Assembly (NCBI RefSeq): GCF_009930815.1
Contig: NZ_CP022222.1
Location: 7,916,501-7,980,500, forward strand
DNA from: Bradyrhizobium sp. CCBAU 051011
Lineage (GTDB): Bacteria > Pseudomonadota > Alphaproteobacteria > Rhizobiales > Xanthobacteraceae
Direction: 5' to 3'
DNA length: 64,000 nucleotides
This document shows, one piece after another, positions 61,594 through 64,000 of the stretch. The notes under the pieces were generated by a model that saw only the letters and a list, made by a program, of their open reading frames with translations, searched no databases and had not been told where the DNA came from. Every line of letters starts with the position of its first letter. Within the stretch, counting starts at the first letter, position 1. The translations under genes and the position numbers were made by a program.

Positions 61594-63136
61594 GTCGGCC
61601 GTGAAGAACGCCGGATTTCAACTCGGGACGAATTGAAGTCGGACCGTGAGCTGGGCGAGGAACTGGCGCAACAAGAGCTCGAGCCAGCGGATGAGACGCC
61701 GGAAGTTGTAGCCCGCTGCGGCGAGAACGGCATTGGCGGCATCGCCCTGGCGGTGCCACAGGTAGTTACGCCCCATGCGATGCTCGGATTTGAGATGGCC
61801 GATGACCGGCTCGACGGCGGAACGCCGGCGCAGCTCGCGTTTGATCTTTGGCGTCACCCGCCGCTTCTGGCCTGAGATGAACACCCTGAACTTGTAGTCG
61901 GGTGGCGCATTGTGGCCGCGATAGCCTTTGTCGAGAACGAGGCGCTCGATGATGTTGCCGATCAGCACCTCCATTTCCGGGATCACGATCTTGAGCGTGT
62001 GACCATCATAGGGGTTGCCGGGCAGCGCCTTCACATGGGTGACGAACTGGCCGCCTTTGGCGTGCGATAGCGTGGTGGCGACGGAGACCTTGACCCCGAA
62101 CTCGTAAGGCCGGTGAGCCTTGCCCTTGCCGATGCACTCCACCTCCGGCGCGTGCAGCGAGTAGACCTTGGGGCCCCGCTGGCGCTGCTTCTGGTCGAGC
62201 ACGCATCGCGCCAGCGCCAGCATGCGGTCGAGCGCGACCCCATCGAACAAGCCGACGTTGCCGTCGAGCTTGCGGGCGATGTCGCGGATGACGCGGCCGA
62301 GATAGGTTCGCAGCGTCCTCAAGGCCCGATTGGCGCGCTTGAACTGCTTGGCATGGGCATAGCGCTGGTGCTTGATCAGGGCAAACTTGCCGACTCGCCC
62401 ATAGGACTGACGCAGCTTGATGCCGGCGCCCTTGGCTAGCCGAACCAGGATCTCGCGGGCCCGGTTCAAGAGCCGCGCATCGGTTGGGAACATCACGTTC
62501 TTGGGCTGCACCGTGGTGTCGACGATGACCCGATTGAGGTCGGACGGCTTGATCGCCTCGGTCTTGGTGGCGACCGCAAGGCTCTCCTGCAGCAGGGCTT
62601 GCAGCTTCTCCTCGCCCATACGCTGGCGCCAGCGCGTCAACGAGGAGCGGTCGAACACCAGGCGGTGCTGGAAGAACTCCTCGCCGCAGAAGAACTGGTA
62701 ATAGGGATTCTCCACCCAGCGCTCGCATAGCACCTCGTCGGAGAGGTCGTAGGTGTGCTTGAGGATGGCCAGGCCCGCCATCAGCCGTGTCGGCAGCGGC
62801 GGCCGGCCCGGCTTGTCCTCGTAGACCGCGCCGAACCGCTCTTCGAGGAACGACCAGTCGATCGTCCGCGCCAGCTTTACCAGGGCATGGTTCAAGTCGA
62901 TGATCGCGTCCAGCCGCGAGCGCAGAAGATCGGCTTGGCCGCCGTCGCGTCGTTCCTTTGGCTTCATCGTTCCCTCCGGTCCACCGAAGGAATCATGACC
63001 CGCGATTCGACGGAATCCTCAAAAGCAAAATTGCAAGCTTTTGGGCCCCCAAAGCCCGAAAGCTTGCAATCTCAAAACGCCTCTCGCCAGAAAATTCGAC
63101 TCCCGCTCAATGGCTTGGAAGTTCTTCACGCACGAC
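61594..63136. mobile_element. IS5-type insertion sequence, copy B (1,543 bp), intact
   Basis: Same ends as copy A, flanked by a 6-bp direct repeat TTGCTG at 61588-61593 and 63137-63142. The transposase frame is whole. It is the likely source of copy A or a sibling. The internal hairpin lies at 63033-63067. Confidence 0.92.
61618..62967 (-). CDS. IS5-type DDE transposase, copy B (449 residues)
   Basis: Starts MKPKERRDGGQADLLRSRLD with GGAGGGAACG upstream. DDE-type core: NRVIVDTTVQPKNVMFPTDA, LVLDKGYRGHNAPPDYKF, RRRSAVEPVIGHLKSEHRMG. N-terminal helical domain PPLPTRLMAGLAILKHTYDL. Full length, so probably active; the family could also be classed as IS1182-like. Confidence 0.92.
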   Translation of the reverse strand: MKPKERRDGGQADLLRSRLDAIIDLNHALVKLARTIDWSFLEERFGAVYEDKPGRPPLPTRLMAGLAILKHTYDLSDEVLCERWVENPYYQFFCGEEFFQHRLVFDRSSLTRWRQRMGEEKLQALLQESLAVATKTEAIKPSDLNRVIVDTTVQPKNVMFPTDARLLNRAREILVRLAKGAGIKLRQSYGRVGKFALIKHQRYAHAKQFKRANRALRTLRTYLGRVIRDIARKLDGNVGLFDGVALDRMLALARCVLDQKQRQRGPKVYSLHAPEVECIGKGKAHRPYEFGVKVSVATTLSHAKGGQFVTHVKALPGNPYDGHTLKIVIPEMEVLIGNIIERLVLDKGYRGHNAPPDYKFRVFISGQKRRVTPKIKRELRRRSAVEPVIGHLKSEHRMGRNYLWHRQGDAANAVLAAAGYNFRRLIRWLELLLRQFLAQLTVRLQFVPS

Positions 63137-63244
63137 TTGCTGGTCGTAAACTTCTTGGGTCTGGCAATGGTTGCGCTGCTCGCCGTCTTCGGTTCGATCA
63201 TGGCAGGCTGTAGGCCCTCACCATAAGCGACTCCGCCCGACGGA

Positions 63245-63667
63245 TCAGCGCGTCCAGTCCTGCAAACTCTCGCGCAGCGCTGCGGCGCTCGCCGGGGTCT
63301 TCGATTTCAACCACGTCTTCGAGGATCCGCTCTGATAAGGCGCGTCGATCTGCTTCGAGACGATGCCTTCCAAGCCCATGCGGCAAGCGAGCTGGAATAC
63401 ACCTTCACCATTTTCGGTAAGATGGTCGTTGAACTGAATACCCAACTCCGCAGTGTCCAGCAGCCTGGTGAGCTTCTGCTTGCGGTAGATCAGCGGCGTT
63501 TCACGAAGGTCAGTGCCCTGATGCATCAGGTCGAATGCAATCAGGACGGCCTCACTGCGGCGTCGGCTCCGAGGCGCATTGAAGTCTGACAGGCCGTCGT
63601 CTCGTGGGTCAAACAGCAGCAGCTTCCAGGAACTCATCACCGCCATGATGCCAACACCACTCTGCAA
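63245..63667 (-). pseudogene. ATP-dependent DNA ligase fragment
   Basis: FDLMHQGTDLRETPLIYRKQ, KLTRLLDTAELGIQF, GLEGIVSKQIDAPYQSG and KTWLKSKTP are ligase motifs IV-V of LigD-type DNA ligases. The N-terminal part with the catalytic Lys is absent (upstream frame is unrelated) and the C-terminus ends just after PASAAALRE. A fragment next to IS copy B. Confidence 0.72.
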
Positions 63668-64000
63668 CGGTAGCTCAAGGCATGGGTGCCTTTTCTGCGC
63701 CGCCCCCGATTCAAAGTCAAAAAACCCCGATCGGATGCGCGTAAAGGCGGGCTTTGGCTTTCCAATTGACCTCCGCCCGAGGATTGACCATCAGTGCGAA
63801 GCGCTCGGGCCGGCGCTACAATTGAGAGGCGTCGTCCTCCTCGTCAGGGAAGTTCTCGCGTCCAGGGAGGCGAATTCATACTTTGTAATCGATTGTAACC
63901 CGGGGGCTGCTGGATCTACGATAAGCGGTCTTTCGCCAGGCTGATGAGCATGACCCGTCACAACGTCCCATTCGTGGTCTCGCTAGTCTGGCTGCCGCCC
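63668..64000. other. Right end of the window, nothing recognised
   Basis: No supported gene; the short plus-strand frame has no familiar motif. Confidence 0.4.

Noticed and set aside
1..64000. CRISPR arrays, rRNA genes, tRNA genes, integrase gene and nif/fix genes
   Set aside because: Looked for by eye; no regularly spaced repeats, no conserved rRNA segments, no cloverleaf and no tyrosine or serine recombinase motif were found.

Overview
The window looks like part of a symbiosis island of a high-GC alphaproteobacterium, most likely Bradyrhizobium or a close relative. The reasons are the tripartite-ICE-type transfer genes (RlxS-like relaxase, TraF peptidase, RdfS/FseA-like excision factors, DUF736, DUF2493, Toprim, strawberry-notch helicase and ParB), a LuxR/LuxI-type quorum circuit, a second glmS-type gene (NodM-like), and a dense load of insertion sequences and decaying genes. 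Host assignment is inference from gene content; no rRNA, tRNA, CRISPR array or integrase gene was seen.

Layout. 1-4934 (minus strand): conjugation genes traG, copG-like, trbB, trbC, trbD and the start of trbE (cut by the window edge). 5272-6732: a palindromic control region and a RES/Xre toxin-antitoxin pair. 6923-8412: two broken genes (membrane protein, DUF2235 hydrolase). 8442-13059 (minus): relaxase, candidate oriT, TraF, RdfS-like excisionase and a single-ORF FseA-like excision activator. 13784-24790: the accessory core of the element: Lys-rich micro-protein, small membrane protein, DUF736, DUF2493, Toprim, methyltransferase/strawberry-notch helicase and ParB. 25411-35237: small conserved gene, secreted nuclease, isochorismatase-like pseudoenzyme, AHL synthase with a lux box, MFS exporter, orphan CopG, toxin/immunity-like pair, LuxR-type TraR with an ISAs1 element in its promoter region, and a wrecked second AHL synthase. 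35532-41175: iron-uptake cluster (Sel1 protein, TonB receptor, PKHD hydroxylase, membrane protein, AraC regulator). 41231-42771: IS5-type copy A. 43556-48460: a second, decaying copy of the accessory core, with ArdC in the place of the helicase. 48560-53254: MFS debris and three IS elements (degraded IS5-type, intact IS3 inside a small gene, broken IS630). 53978-61000: NodM/GlmS, a ferritin-like diiron protein, a thioesterase remnant and a large outer-membrane protein with a late frameshift. 61594-63136: intact IS5-type copy B, then a DNA-ligase fragment.

How it fits together. The Trb/TraG channel, relaxase and TraF would move the element. RdfS with the FseA-like activator would control excision, and TraR plus AHL made by TraI would time it. 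The core genes DUF736, DUF2493, Toprim, helicase and ParB are usually co-carried with such elements and probably serve replication or maintenance. The most interesting unexplained signal is non-coding. Several core genes in both modules carry a conserved hairpin directly in front of the Shine-Dalgarno sequence, in two recognisable families, and two longer intergenic blocks are conserved between the intact and the decaying module. These are candidates for undescribed cis-regulatory RNAs or protein-binding sites.
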